A stretch of 64,000 bases of DNA from Clostridium sp. AM33-3 (lineage in GTDB: Bacteria; Bacillota; Clostridia; Lachnospirales; Lachnospiraceae). The stretch covers positions 1 to 64,000 of the forward strand of contig NZ_QUIV01000015.1 of assembly GCF_003480315.1 (NCBI RefSeq), in the 5' to 3' direction. Position 1 is the first letter of the stretch. Each line of letters opens with the position of its first letter. Below, piece after piece: positions 8,809-18,237 of the stretch. The notes under the pieces are model-generated. The model was not told the origin of the DNA, ran no database searches, and saw only the letters and a list, made by a program, of their open reading frames with translations. The translations under genes and the position numbers were made by a program.

Positions 8809-9687
8809 ATGAAGAAACCGTTCGCAGTTGTAATGGCAGCTATGATGGTTGCAGGTATGATGGCAGGATGCTCCTCCAAACCGCAGGAGACCACCGCAGC
8901 AGCAACCGAGACTGAGACAATCGCAGCGGAAACCACTGCAGCAGAGACAGAGGCAGAGAGCAAAGCAGAGGCAAAGGCAGACCTTGGCGAGCAGAGTATT
9001 CTGGTTGCGGCGGCAGCAAGCTTAAAGAACGCATATGAGGATGAACTGATCCCGATGTTCGAGGAGCAGTATCCGGGCGTAACCGTTGAGGGAACCTACG
9101 ACAGCTCAGGAAAGCTGCAGACCCAGATCGAGGAAGGCCTGGAGGCAGACGTATTTATGTCTGCAGCGACCAAGCAGATGAAGGCTCTGGATGATGAAGG
9201 CATGATTGCTTCCGATACCATTGTAAACCTGTTAGAGAACAAGATCGTTCTGATCGTTCCGACCGGCAGCGACAGCAAAATTGATTCCTTCGAGAAGATC
9301 GGTGATGCAGCATCGATCGCACTGGGTGATCCGGAGAGTGTTCCGGCCGGCCAGTACGCAAAAGAAGCTTTGACTAATTTAAACGTATGGGACAGCATTC
9401 AGGATAAGGTAAGCTTTGGTACCAACGTAACGGAGGTATTAAACCAGGTTGCAGCAGCAAGTGCTGACGCAGGTATCGTTTACGCAACCGATGCAGCAAG
9501 CAAGGCTGATCAGGTTACTGTTGTTGCAGAGGCACCGGAGGAAAGCCTGGAAAAGAAAGTCATCTATCCGGTAGCCGTGGTAAAGGCGACTGCTCACGAG
9601 GATGCTGCAAAGGCATTCGTTGACTTCTTACAGACTCCGGAAGCAATCGCGGTATTTGAGTCTTACGGCTTTGTAGCAGCCGAGTAA
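8809..9687 (+). CDS. modA: Molybdate ABC transporter substrate-binding lipoprotein
   Basis: ModA captures molybdate (or tungstate) outside the membrane for the ModBC importer. The 292-residue precursor has a lipoprotein signal ending in MMAGCSS, so Cys21 would be lipidated, followed by a Thr/Glu/Ala-rich linker to about residue 60. The binding domain starts with ILVAAAASLKNAYEDEL and contains YDSSGKLQTQIEEGLEADVFMSAA, the typical oxyanion-binding serines, and ends with FLQTPEAIAVFESYGF. The ribosome site is AAAGGGAG. modB follows after 18 bases. Confidence 0.95.
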   Translation: MKKPFAVVMAAMMVAGMMAGCSSKPQETTAAATETETIAAETTAAETEAESKAEAKADLGEQSILVAAAASLKNAYEDELIPMFEEQYPGVTVEGTYDSSGKLQTQIEEGLEADVFMSAATKQMKALDDEGMIASDTIVNLLENKIVLIVPTGSDSKIDSFEKIGDAASIALGDPESVPAGQYAKEALTNLNVWDSIQDKVSFGTNVTEVLNQVAAASADAGIVYATDAASKADQVTVVAEAPEESLEKKVIYPVAVVKATAHEDAAKAFVDFLQTPEAIAVFESYGFVAAE

Positions 9688-9705
9688 AAAGAAAGGAGCA
9701 ACAAG

Positions 9706-10380
9706 ATGGACTGGTCCCCAATTCTGATTTCCATGAAGACAGCCAGTGTCTCCATCGTGCTTACCTTCTTTCTCGGGATCCTGGCAGCCTGGTGGGTGGT
9801 CAGCATGAAAAACGAGCGGATGAAGATTCTCCTGGACGGCGTGCTGACGCTGCCGCTGGTGCTTCCGCCTACGGTGGCGGGCTTTTTTCTCTTATATCTG
9901 TTTGGGGTGAAACGGCCCATCGGCATCTTCTTTTTACAATATTTTGGCGTGAAGATCGCTTTTTCCTGGACGGCCACGGTGCTGGCCGCGGTGGTGATGT
10001 CCTTTCCGCTCATGTACCGCTCTGCAAGGGGAGCGTTTGAGCAGGTGGATCCGAACCTCATGGCAGCGGCCCGCACCCTTGGCATGAGTGAATGGAGCAT
10101 CTTTCATAAGGTGCTGATCGCCAATGCCATGCCGGGTATCGTCAGCGGCGGTGTCCTGGCCTTTGCGAGAGGCCTGGGAGAATTTGGCGCAACGGCCATG
10201 ATCGCAGGCAATATCGCAGGAAAGACCAGAACCCTGCCGATGGCGGTATATTCCGAGGTGGCAGCAGGAGATATGGACGCGGCATACCGCTATGTTGCTA
10301 TCATCGTTGTCATTGCCTTTCTTTCCGTAATCCTGATGAACCGGGCAGCACTGCGCGAGAAGAAAAGGAGATTATCATGA
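9706..10380 (+). CDS. modB: Molybdate ABC transporter permease
   Basis: ModB is the membrane channel of the molybdate importer. The 224-residue protein has about five hydrophobic segments and the EAA loop that contacts the ATPase (AARTLGMSEWSIFHKVLIANAMPGI, at about residues 125-150, split here by family-typical spacing). The motif LPLVLPPTVAGFFLL near residue 47 is characteristic of ModB. Its stop codon overlaps the start of modC by four bases. Confidence 0.95.
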   Translation: MDWSPILISMKTASVSIVLTFFLGILAAWWVVSMKNERMKILLDGVLTLPLVLPPTVAGFFLLYLFGVKRPIGIFFLQYFGVKIAFSWTATVLAAVVMSFPLMYRSARGAFEQVDPNLMAAARTLGMSEWSIFHKVLIANAMPGIVSGGVLAFARGLGEFGATAMIAGNIAGKTRTLPMAVYSEVAAGDMDAAYRYVAIIVVIAFLSVILMNRAALREKKRRLS

Positions 10381-11477
10381 GTGAGGAGTTTTTATCGGCA
10401 GATATCCGGAAAAAGCTGCGTGAATTCGAGCTTCAGGTTCGGTTTACCTGCTCGGCATGCCGAGGACGTGCCAGTGACGCGTCCGCCGGCTCCGGGACAG
10501 GCTGTCTTGGCATTCTCGGTCCTTCCGGCTGCGGCAAGAGCATGACCTTAAAATCCATTGCCGGCATTGTGGAGCCGGACAGCGGCTCCATCATCCTGGA
10601 TGGACGGGAACTCTTCAACAGCAGCCGGAAGGTAAACCTGAAGCCGCAGAAACGCCGCGTCGGTTATCTGTTCCAGAACTATGCGCTGTTTCCGAATATG
10701 ACCGTGGAGGAAAACATCCTTACCGGATTAAAGGCGGGAAAACGCTACGGGGAAGCACAGCAGAAAAAGCGGGTTTCTGAGATGATGGAGCGGTTTCGTT
10801 TAAACGGACTGGAAAAACGCTATCCCGCACAGCTTTCCGGCGGACAGCAGCAGAGAGTGGCCCTGGCAAGGATCCTGGCTTATGAGCCGGAGGCACTGCT
10901 TTTGGATGAGCCGTTTTCCGCTATGGACACACACTTAAGAGAACGTCTGCGTCTGGAATTGGCCAGCGTGCTTTCGGAATACCAGGGAGCTTCCGTCATG
11001 GTCACCCATGACCGGGACGAGGCCTACCAGCTTTGCGATACGCTGCTGCTCTTAAGCAGGGGACAGGTGATCGCGGCCGGAAAGACGAAGGAGCTCTTTC
11101 AAGATCCGGGCAGCGTTGAGGCCGCAAGGCTGACCGGCTGCAAAAACATTTCCCGCATTGAAAAAATAGACGATCACCGGGTATGCGCATTAGACTGGGA
11201 TAATCTGGAACTGAGCACGGAGAAAACCGTGACAGAGGATGTAACTTCCATTGGAATCCGTGCCCATGATTTTGAGCCGGTAAAAGATCCGGAAGGGATC
11301 AACCACATTCCGGTTGGACATGCGAAAATTTCCGAGATGCCGTTTGAGTGGTATGTTACCCTGCAGAACGGTCTGTGGTGGAAAATAGGAAAGACCATCC
11401 ACACCCACAGTGCAGACGGTCTGATTCCGGAATACGTGAGAGTAGCCCCGGAAGCAATCCTGCTTCTTAAGGGTTAA
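10377..11477 (+). CDS. modC: Molybdate ABC transporter ATP-binding protein
   Basis: ModC powers molybdate import. In the 366-residue protein the Walker A motif GPSGCGKSMT is at about residues 47-56, the signature LSGGQQQRVALARI near 152, and Walker B LLLDEPFSAMD near 172. The last 80 residues form a TOBE-type domain (SIGIRAHDFEPV onward) that senses oxyanion in this family. An unusual feature is the longer loop before Walker A, which holds two cysteines (FTCSACRGRAS). The 3' end overlaps the convergent ModE-like gene by 11 bases. Confidence 0.94.
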   Translation: MSEEFLSADIRKKLREFELQVRFTCSACRGRASDASAGSGTGCLGILGPSGCGKSMTLKSIAGIVEPDSGSIILDGRELFNSSRKVNLKPQKRRVGYLFQNYALFPNMTVEENILTGLKAGKRYGEAQQKKRVSEMMERFRLNGLEKRYPAQLSGGQQQRVALARILAYEPEALLLDEPFSAMDTHLRERLRLELASVLSEYQGASVMVTHDRDEAYQLCDTLLLLSRGQVIAAGKTKELFQDPGSVEAARLTGCKNISRIEKIDDHRVCALDWDNLELSTEKTVTEDVTSIGIRAHDFEPVKDPEGINHIPVGHAKISEMPFEWYVTLQNGLWWKIGKTIHTHSADGLIPEYVRVAPEAILLLKG

Positions 11478-11868
11478 CCAAATAATCACCGAAATATTTT
11501 TCAAAGAGCTGGGCAGTTGCTGCTTTCAGCTCTTTTTCCATACCCTGATACCGGGTGAGCAGCTCCTTCGCCTCCGGTGTCAGATGGGAGAAACCGCCGG
11601 AGGCGCCGCCGGATTTGGATTCGATCAGGGAATAGCCAAGATAGTTCTCGGCCTTTTTGATGATTTTCCAGCCCTTGCTGTAGGACATCTCCATTTCCTT
11701 ACAGGCGGTCTGCATAGAATTACTCTGGTCTACCAGGATAAGAAATTCTGCAACACCGGGACCGAAAAAGGTGTCGTTCTTGGCTAGGCGGAAACGTACA
11801 GACGGGCGGAGCGGAAGGTCTGCCGGGGGGATAGAGGAATCAATGGCTGGTTTTTGTCTGCGGCTCAT
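11467..11868 (-). CDS. ModE-like molybdenum-responsive transcriptional regulator (N-terminal domain only)
   Basis: The 133-residue protein has the winged helix-turn-helix of the ModE/LysR-like N-terminal domain: a leading LRPSVRFRLAKNDTFFGPG segment, then LVDQSNSMQTACKEMEMSYSKGWKIIKKAENYLGYSLIESKSGGASGGFSHLTPEAKELL. It lacks the C-terminal TOBE (molybdate-binding) domains of E. coli ModE, so it may sense metal through another partner or a small site. It lies convergent to modC with an 11-base overlap of the coding ends, and is the obvious candidate to bind the palindrome at 5201-5224. Confidence 0.85.
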   Translation of the reverse strand: MSRRQKPAIDSSIPPADLPLRPSVRFRLAKNDTFFGPGVAEFLILVDQSNSMQTACKEMEMSYSKGWKIIKKAENYLGYSLIESKSGGASGGFSHLTPEAKELLTRYQGMEKELKAATAQLFEKYFGDYLVNP

Positions 11869-11882
11869 GAAATGTTTCCTTT

Positions 11883-11909
11883 CTCAGCTGAAAATGCAAA
11901 ACAGCTGAG
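11883..11909 (-). promoter_or_regulatory. Inverted repeat before the ModE-like gene
   Basis: CTCAGCTG and CAGCTGAG form an 8-base perfect inverted repeat with an 11-base spacer. It ends about 15 bases upstream of the ATG, right before the AAAGGAAA ribosome site. It could be an autoregulatory operator or an RNA hairpin affecting translation; it does not resemble the 5201-5224 palindrome. Confidence 0.4.
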
Positions 11910-12002
11910 TCCTTTCTGAATTAGATTGTCATGAAAAATTCTGCTCTTTGTCTAGTATAGCACGGCATACTGCAGATGGGTAGGAATTTTCGGAACTTCT
12001 TC

Positions 12003-12031
12003 TCGACAAAACGTAGGAAAACTGCTACAGT
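12003..12031 (+). promoter_or_regulatory. Predicted promoter of the 12062-14549 unit
   Basis: TCGACA (12003-12008) and TACAGT (12026-12031) are 17 bases apart and lie about 30 bases before the start codon at 12062. The match is moderate. Confidence 0.4.
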
Positions 12032-12061
12032 GGAAATGCAACAACAGGAGGTTTGACAGAT

Positions 12062-12373
12062 ATGCTAGAAACCAGTAAGATTGAACTGCATGGGGATATT
12101 TCCATCCCGTTTCTGAAAAAGAGCCGTTTTACCGGGAGCTTCAAAGGCATGCGCTATGTGCTCATCAAACATGAAAAAGAACTGGAGCCCGCCACAGAGG
12201 AGACCCCGGCGAAGACGGAAAACGTGCTCCGGGCCATCATCTGGCCGGAACCCTTTAACTTTGAGGTGACGCCGGATGAGAAGAAGCACCACAGAGATTT
12301 CCCATTTACCACAGACGGGATCTGGGAGGCGGTGGACTGGCTGAACGCGGAGCACGAGGCGGGACATTACTAA
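12062..12373 (+). CDS. Small protein of unknown function
   Basis: I do not recognise this 103-residue protein. It is acidic and soluble, without a signal peptide or membrane segment. It has a basic N-terminal part (FLKKSRFTGSFKGMRYVLIKH), a central Glu/Thr-rich linker, and a C-terminal block with several aromatic residues (IIWPEPFNFEVTPDEKK, DGIWEAVDWLNAEHEAGHY). AGGAGG lies 10 bases before the ATG at 12062; a TTG three codons earlier is less likely. It is 23 bases before an EFR1-type ferredoxin gene and probably co-transcribed with it and with the MATE exporter. Confidence 0.75.
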   Translation: MLETSKIELHGDISIPFLKKSRFTGSFKGMRYVLIKHEKELEPATEETPAKTENVLRAIIWPEPFNFEVTPDEKKHHRDFPFTTDGIWEAVDWLNAEHEAGHY

Positions 12374-12396
12374 TTATTTTTTTGGGGAGTTGTATT

Positions 12397-13185
12397 ATGA
12401 ATATTTCACAGATTACCGGAGTTTACTTTAGTCCTACCGGAGGTACAAAGCGGGTGACGGAGTGGATCACGGAGCGGATCGCGGATAACAGGGAGGCAGA
12501 ATGGCTGGATCTCACCGATGCCGTGTCCTCCAGGCCGGATTATACATTTACAGAGCATGAGCTGGTGGTAGTCGGCGTGCCGGTATACGGCGGCCGGGTG
12601 CCGGAGACGGCAAGAGAGCGCCTGCAAAAGCTTCACGGCAAGCGCACGCCGGTGGTGCTGATCGTCACCTACGGAAACCGTGCCTACGAGGACGCATTGC
12701 TGGAGCTTTCGGACATCTTAAAGGAACAGGGATTCATCCCGGCGGCAGCGGCAGCCGTAGTCACAGAGCATAACATTGCCCATATATACGGAGCCGGACG
12801 CCCGGATGAGAAGGATAAAAAAGAGATGACTGCGTTTGCGGAGGCAGTCAGAGAAAAGCTGAAGAGCACAGCCGGAAGCTCAAAGCTTTTGGAGCTTTCT
12901 ATCCGGGGCAACCGTCCGTACCGCCCATATGGCACATTGCCATTAAAAATCAGTGTCTCTTCAGCCTGCGAGGGCTGTGGAACCTGCATCCGCAAGTGTC
13001 CGGTCCAGGCTATTTCCCGTACAGATGCGAAGGTGACCGATGAAAGTGCCTGCATCACCTGCATGCGCTGCATTGCAGTCTGCCCGAAGCACGCGAGAAA
13101 GCTTGGAACCCTGGTGACTCTCGCTATCCGCCAGAAATTAAAGAAAGTCTGCACGGACAGAAAGGATGCAGAGTTTGTACTATGA
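12397..13185 (+). CDS. EFR1-family flavodoxin/ferredoxin protein
   Basis: This 262-residue cytoplasmic electron-transfer protein joins a flavodoxin-like domain (residues 1-150; FMN phosphate loop YFSPTGGTKRVTEWI) to a bacterial ferredoxin domain with two 4Fe-4S motifs (CEGCGTCIRKCPVQAI and CITCMRCIAVCPKHAR at about residues 190-235). Such proteins pass electrons between flavin and iron-sulfur centres in anaerobes; the partner is unknown. The ATG at 12397 follows GGGGAG. Its stop overlaps the start of the MATE gene by four bases, suggesting coupled translation. Confidence 0.9.
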   Translation: MNISQITGVYFSPTGGTKRVTEWITERIADNREAEWLDLTDAVSSRPDYTFTEHELVVVGVPVYGGRVPETARERLQKLHGKRTPVVLIVTYGNRAYEDALLELSDILKEQGFIPAAAAAVVTEHNIAHIYGAGRPDEKDKKEMTAFAEAVREKLKSTAGSSKLLELSIRGNRPYRPYGTLPLKISVSSACEGCGTCIRKCPVQAISRTDAKVTDESACITCMRCIAVCPKHARKLGTLVTLAIRQKLKKVCTDRKDAEFVL

Positions 13186-14549
13186 AACTGGAAAATGACT
13201 TAAACACCGATGACATACGGGGGCTGGTCCTTCGTCTGGCACTGCCATCCATGCTGGCTCAGTTCGTCAGTGTATTTTACAGTATTGTAGACCGTATGTA
13301 CATAGGAAACATCCCAAAGATCGGAGAAGTGGCTCTGGCCGGTGTCGGTATCTGCGGTCCCATTGTAACCCTGGTTTCGTCCTTCGCTATTTTGGTGGGG
13401 GTAGGCGGTGCGCCGCTTATGAGTATTCGCCTGGGACAGAAGAATGAAAAGGGAGCAGAACAGATCCTTGCAAACTGCTTTCTCATGCTGACGGTCATGG
13501 CCCTGGTCCTCACGGTCTTTGTACTGGGCATGCGGGAAAAGCTGCTCTGGTGGTTTGGTGCCGGAGAGACGACCTTTCCCTATGCACTGTCCTATATGAC
13601 CATCTATCTGTGCGGAACCTTTTTTGCGCTGATGACGACGGGCATGAACCAGTTTATCATCTGCCAGGGCTTTGCAAAGGTGGGTATGAAGGCCGTTATG
13701 ATCGGGGCAGTGGCAAATATCGTGCTGGATCCCATTTTTATTTTCGGCCTGCATCTTGATGTGCGGGGCGCAGCTCTGGCCACGGTACTGTCGCAGATGT
13801 GTTCCTGCTTTTATGTGCTGAGCTTCTTATTTGGAAAGAAGGTGCCGATCCGCATTACCTTTTATGAGTATGATCCCAGGCTGATGCTGCAGGTAGCCAG
13901 GGTGGGCTTCTCTCCCTTTGTCATCATTGCTCTGGATAATGTGCTGATCATTTCCCAGAATATGGTGATCCAGAGGCTTGGCGGCCCGGGGCAGGGCGAT
14001 ACCATTCTGACCTGTGCGGCTATTGTCCAGAGCTTTATGCTGATCATCACGATGCCGCTCGGAGGCATTACTTCGGGGACCCAGACGATCCTGGGTTACA
14101 ATTACGGAGCAAAAAGGCCGGACCGCATCTGGAAGGCCGAGAGGTGGATCGTCACATGTGCACTTTTGTTCAATACGGTCATGTTTCTGGCAGCCCAGTG
14201 TATCCCGGAGATTTTTGTGCGGATCTTTACCCGCAACGAGGAATATGTAGCCTTAAGTGTCTGGGCTATCCGGATGTCCACGCTGGGCGTGATACCGCTG
14301 GCAGTACAGTACACGATAGTGGACGGATTTACCGGAATGGGCATTGCGAAGGTGGCCATTACCCTGTCGCTGTTCCGTAAATCCATTTATTTTTTGTCGG
14401 TGGTGCTGATCCCGCTCCTGACCGGCGTGACCAATGTGTTTTTTGCGGAAACCGTCTCTGACTTTGCCGGTCCGGTATTTTCCATCATCCTGTTCCTCCT
14501 GGTATTTAAGAAGGTTGTGGGAGATCCGAAGCAGATATCTGCGGCATAA
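13182..14549 (+). CDS. MATE-family efflux transporter
   Basis: The 455-residue protein has about twelve hydrophobic segments in two similar halves, as in MATE cation/drug antiporters. Family features are the N-terminal LALPSMLAQFVSVFYSIVDRMYIG and the matching second-half block SFMLIITMPLGGITSGTQTILGYNYGA. Substrate cannot be inferred. The start overlaps the preceding flavodoxin/ferredoxin gene. Confidence 0.92.
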   Translation: MKLENDLNTDDIRGLVLRLALPSMLAQFVSVFYSIVDRMYIGNIPKIGEVALAGVGICGPIVTLVSSFAILVGVGGAPLMSIRLGQKNEKGAEQILANCFLMLTVMALVLTVFVLGMREKLLWWFGAGETTFPYALSYMTIYLCGTFFALMTTGMNQFIICQGFAKVGMKAVMIGAVANIVLDPIFIFGLHLDVRGAALATVLSQMCSCFYVLSFLFGKKVPIRITFYEYDPRLMLQVARVGFSPFVIIALDNVLIISQNMVIQRLGGPGQGDTILTCAAIVQSFMLIITMPLGGITSGTQTILGYNYGAKRPDRIWKAERWIVTCALLFNTVMFLAAQCIPEIFVRIFTRNEEYVALSVWAIRMSTLGVIPLAVQYTIVDGFTGMGIAKVAITLSLFRKSIYFLSVVLIPLLTGVTNVFFAETVSDFAGPVFSIILFLLVFKKVVGDPKQISAA

Positions 14550-14636
14550 CATAAATAACAGCAATCCGATTCCACAGAGTATCGCATGTAGCCTGTTGCG
14601 GAATAAGATACTACTAAGGAAAGAGGGTGATCTCTC

Positions 14637-15428
14637 ATGCGAGAGGAGCTGTTTCATATTATTTTCGGGATTCTGATCCCGTTTCTTGGTACTACCATCG
14701 GAGCGGGAAGTGTGTTTTTTGTAAAAAATGAGATCAAACCGGTGATCCAGAAGCTGCTGCTGGGCTTTGCCTCCGGCATTATGGTGGCTGCTTCGGTGTG
14801 GTCACTTCTGATCCCGGCCATGGAGATGTGTGAGCCTGCCGGAAAGCTGGCGTTTGTGCCTGCCGCAGCCGGCTTTTCCATCGGCATAGTGTTTCTCTGG
14901 GTGTTAGATAAGCTGATCCCGCATCTTCATATGGGAAGCGACACGCCCGAGGGCCCAAAGAGCAATTTAAAGAAAACGACGATGCTGGTGTTTGCGGTAA
15001 CGCTGCACAACCTGCCGGAGGGCATGGCAGTGGGCGTAGTGTTCGTGGGTCTTCTGACCGGAAGCGCGCCCATCACCGCAGCTGGGGCCTTTGCCCTGAC
15101 CATCGGTATTGCGATCCAGAATTTTCCTGAGGGAGCCATCATATCCCTGCCGCTGCACAGTGAAGGACAGTCCAAACGGAGAGCCTTTGTTATGGGAACG
15201 CTGTCCGGTGTGGTGGAGCCGGTCGGAGCCCTGGTCACGATTCTGTGCGCAAAGTTTCTGGTTCCCATTGTGCCGTATATGCTGGCCTTTGCGGCCGGGG
15301 CCATGATCTATGTGGTGGTGGAGGAACTGATCCCGGAATCGGCCCAGGGCGGGCATTCCGATATGGGAACCATGGGCTTTGCGGTTGGTTTTCTCATTAT
15401 GATGATCCTGGATGTTACACTGGGATAA
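14637..15428 (+). CDS. ZIP-family metal transporter
   Basis: The 263-residue membrane protein belongs to the ZIP family of divalent metal (zinc, iron, manganese) importers. About eight membrane segments are visible. The two metal-site helices are recognisable: HNLPEGMAVGV at about residue 123 in TM4 and QNFPEGAIISLPL at about 161 in TM5. A His/Gly loop (PHLHMGSDTPEG) lies between TM3 and TM4. The ATG follows AGAGGGTGAT. It resembles ZupT/gufA-type bacterial members. Confidence 0.92.
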   Translation: MREELFHIIFGILIPFLGTTIGAGSVFFVKNEIKPVIQKLLLGFASGIMVAASVWSLLIPAMEMCEPAGKLAFVPAAAGFSIGIVFLWVLDKLIPHLHMGSDTPEGPKSNLKKTTMLVFAVTLHNLPEGMAVGVVFVGLLTGSAPITAAGAFALTIGIAIQNFPEGAIISLPLHSEGQSKRRAFVMGTLSGVVEPVGALVTILCAKFLVPIVPYMLAFAAGAMIYVVVEELIPESAQGGHSDMGTMGFAVGFLIMMILDVTLG

Positions 15429-15445
15429 TATTTAGGAGGTATAGA

Positions 15446-16468
15446 ATGACACAGGAAGAGATTTTAAAGAATGCAAGGACCTGTCTTGGTCCGTACTGTA
15501 AGGGCTGCCCGGTCTGCAATGGCCGGGCCTGCAAAAATACCATGCCGGGTCCGGGCGCCAAGGGCGAGGGCGATACTGCCATCCGCAACTATGAAAAATG
15601 GCGCGAGATCCGGGTGCAGATGGATACGCTGTGCGAGAACCGCCCGGTGGATACCAGTCTGGAACTTTTCGGAAAACAGTTTGCCTATCCGTTCTTTGCG
15701 GGTCCGGTGGGGGCTGTGAACCTGCATTACGGGGACAAGTATGATGACGCGGCCTACAATGACATTCTGGTACGTGCCTGCGCGGACAATGGAATTGCGG
15801 CCTTCACCGGCGACGGTACAAACCCGCAGGTGATGCTGGCTGCTACGGCAGCTATTGAGAAGGCCCGGGGTCTGGGGGTACCGACGGTAAAGCCGTGGAA
15901 CGCGGAAACGGTAGCAGAGAAAATGAAGCTGGTCAGAAAGTCTGGAGCCTTTGCGGCGGCTATGGATATTGATGCGGCAGGTCTTCCGTTTTTAAAGAAC
16001 CTGACCCCGCCTGCAGGCAGCAAAAACGTGGAGGAGCTGGCAGAAATCATCCGTGCGGCAGGAGTTCCGTTTATTGTAAAGGGCGTGATGACCGTAAAGG
16101 GTGCGCAAAAGGCGAAGAAGGCCGGGGCAGCAGCCATTGTGGTATCCAACCACGGCGGCCGTGTCCTGGATCAGTGCCCGGCTACCGCAGAGGTGCTGCC
16201 TGAGATCGCAGAAGCTGTAGGCGGCGGCTCCATGAAGATCCTGGTGGACGGCGGTATCCGAAACGGCAGCGATGTCTTTAAGGCTCTGGCATTGGGCGCA
16301 GACGGTGTACTGATCTGCCGTCCGTTCGTGACTGCGGTTTACGGCGGCGCGGAGGAAGGCGTGGCAGAGCTCATTACCCGGATCGGCGGCCAGCTGAAGG
16401 ATACCATGGCTATGTGCGGTGCACACAGCCTGTCCGAGATCACCCGTGATATGGTACGGAAATTCTAA
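15446..16468 (+). CDS. FMN-dependent alpha-hydroxy-acid dehydrogenase with Cys-rich N-terminus
   Basis: The 340-residue protein has the FMN-binding TIM barrel of the lactate dehydrogenase/glycolate oxidase family. The catalytic histidine is about residue 235 in VVSNHGGRVLDQ, the FMN phosphate site is DGGIRNGSDVFKALALGAD, and the substrate lysine is in IVKGVMT. Before the barrel is a cluster of five cysteines (Cys13, 18, 21, 24 and 29), which may hold an iron-sulfur cluster; I believe this is typical of clostridial members. The start was set at 15446 because TTTAGGAGG lies at the right distance; the open frame continues upstream but overlaps the ZIP gene out of phase. Confidence 0.88.
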   Translation: MTQEEILKNARTCLGPYCKGCPVCNGRACKNTMPGPGAKGEGDTAIRNYEKWREIRVQMDTLCENRPVDTSLELFGKQFAYPFFAGPVGAVNLHYGDKYDDAAYNDILVRACADNGIAAFTGDGTNPQVMLAATAAIEKARGLGVPTVKPWNAETVAEKMKLVRKSGAFAAAMDIDAAGLPFLKNLTPPAGSKNVEELAEIIRAAGVPFIVKGVMTVKGAQKAKKAGAAAIVVSNHGGRVLDQCPATAEVLPEIAEAVGGGSMKILVDGGIRNGSDVFKALALGADGVLICRPFVTAVYGGAEEGVAELITRIGGQLKDTMAMCGAHSLSEITRDMVRKF

Positions 16469-16531
16469 AACTGTCCGCAGAATACGGACATATGACCGTT
16501 CTCTGGATGGAACAGCGATAAATTATAACCG

Positions 16532-16554
16532 AAAGGAATAGTACACATTCCTTT
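16532..16554 (+). terminator. AAAGGAAT/ATTCCTTT hairpin
   Basis: AAAGGAAT and ATTCCTTT with a 7-base loop form an 8-pair stem followed by TTATAT. It may end the transcript of the hydroxy-acid dehydrogenase. Lying 8 bases before the ilvN -35 box, it could alternatively bind a regulator. Confidence 0.45.
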
Positions 16555-16561
16555 TATATAG

Positions 16562-16590
16562 TTGACAAATAGTATCAGGATTGTTATCAT
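16562..16590 (+). promoter_or_regulatory. Promoter of ilvN-ilvC
   Basis: A consensus TTGACA (16562-16567) is separated by 17 bases from TATCAT (16585-16590). The predicted leader of about 25 bases is too short for a T-box or peptide attenuator, so control would have to act at the promoter. Confidence 0.75.
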
Positions 16591-16620
16591 AAAGAGAACG
16601 TGACAGAAGGGAGAACACTT

Positions 16621-18178
<1,558 letters not shown>

Positions 18179-18201
18179 TCAATACGCGTTTTCTATGCGT
18201 G

Positions 18202-18234
18202 AAAAGGCAGAACTGCATGCAGTTCTGCCTTTTT
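18202..18234 (+). terminator. Bidirectional terminator after ilvC
   Basis: A long perfect inverted repeat (GGCAGAACTGCA / TGCAGTTCTGCC) is flanked by AAAA and TTTTT. It ends ilvC and, on the other strand, the convergent LysR gene whose stop codon is at 18238. Confidence 0.9.
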
Positions 18235-18237
18235 GTA

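Noticed and set aside
16591..16620. T-box or peptide attenuator before ilvN
   Set aside because: The predicted leader is only about 25 bases, too short for either.
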